The notes beneath the pieces are model-generated. The model was not told the DNA's origin, made no database searches, and worked only from the letters and a program-made list of their open reading frames with translations. A DNA stretch of 6,158 bases from Anaerolineae bacterium (lineage in GTDB: Bacteria; Chloroflexota; Anaerolineae; J102), in assembly GCA_026992375.1 (NCBI GenBank), contig JALXAF010000238.1, forward strand, positions 1 to 6,158. Reading direction: 5' to 3'. Shown one piece after another: positions 6,132 through 6,158 of this stretch (the first letter of the stretch is position 1; every line of letters starts with the position of its first letter). The position numbers and the translations under genes are program-made.

Positions 6132-6158
6132 TTACAACACTCTGGTCTTGCTCAGGGG
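6132..6158 (-). CDS. Possible 3' end of a convergent minus-strand gene (partial)
   Basis: Read on the minus strand from the window edge, eight codons (PLSKTRVL) lead to a TAA at 6134-6132. Seven of the eight codons end in G or C, and the terminator hairpin begins seven bases after the stop with its T-run in this direction. That is the expected layout for a gene end. Eight codons cannot identify a family, so this rests mainly on the terminator's orientation. Confidence 0.3.
   Translation of the reverse strand, partial: PLSKTRVL

Noticed and set aside
6085..6158. Plus-strand start TTG at 6101 preceded by an excellent AGGAGGTG ribosome site, frame open to the window end
   Set aside because: AGGAGGTG overlaps the left arm of the hairpin, the start codon falls in its loop, and only about half of the codons end in G or C. 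The minus-strand frame and the T-run orientation fit better.
1..6158. CRISPR array, tRNA, rRNA, insertion sequence or phage attachment site
   Set aside because: No regularly spaced DNA repeats, cloverleaf-like sequence, transposase-like reading frame or terminal inverted repeats were seen. The only periodicity is the protein-level blade repeat.

Overview
The window holds two large divergent genes for exported proteins. A 667-residue multidomain protein is encoded on the minus strand (76-2079). A roughly 1,288-residue LVIVD-type beta-propeller repeat protein is encoded on the plus strand (2212-6078). They are separated by about 130 bp that contains both start regions and candidate promoters. 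Both ends of the window carry the tail of a neighbouring gene: a probable plus-strand reading frame ending at 122 and a tentative minus-strand reading frame ending at 6132. A perfect 12-bp hairpin lies at 6088-6124.

Organism: a bacterium of moderately high G+C content (judged by eye, not computed), with G/C-rich third codon positions. Three traits suggest a member of the Chloroflexota, perhaps Anaerolineae or Caldilineae: long exported proteins made of LVIVD, DNRLRE and CARDB modules; Pro/Thr- or Pro/Leu-rich linkers directly after the signal peptide; and C-termini ending in an L-(Y/W)-L-P-L-x-x-(x) tail. The assignment rests on recalled familiarity with such proteins and was not tested by a search.

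Layout: 1-122, end of a plus-strand gene running tail-to-tail into the next; 76-2079 (minus), signal peptide, proline-rich linker, DNRLRE-like domain, Ig/FN3-like domain, an unassigned middle region, a beta-rich domain, a CARDB-like domain and the YLPL tail; 2080-2211, divergent regulatory region; 2212-6078 (plus), signal peptide, short linker, about 28 propeller-blade repeats and the WLPL tail; 6088-6124, hairpin with a T-tract only on the minus strand; 6132-6158, possible end of a convergent minus-strand gene.

Working together: neither large protein shows a recognisable catalytic centre. Both look like extracellular or surface binding scaffolds. Their divergent arrangement and matching C-terminal tails suggest that they are exported to the same compartment and possibly processed or anchored alike. 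That is inference; no partner or substrate can be read from the sequence.
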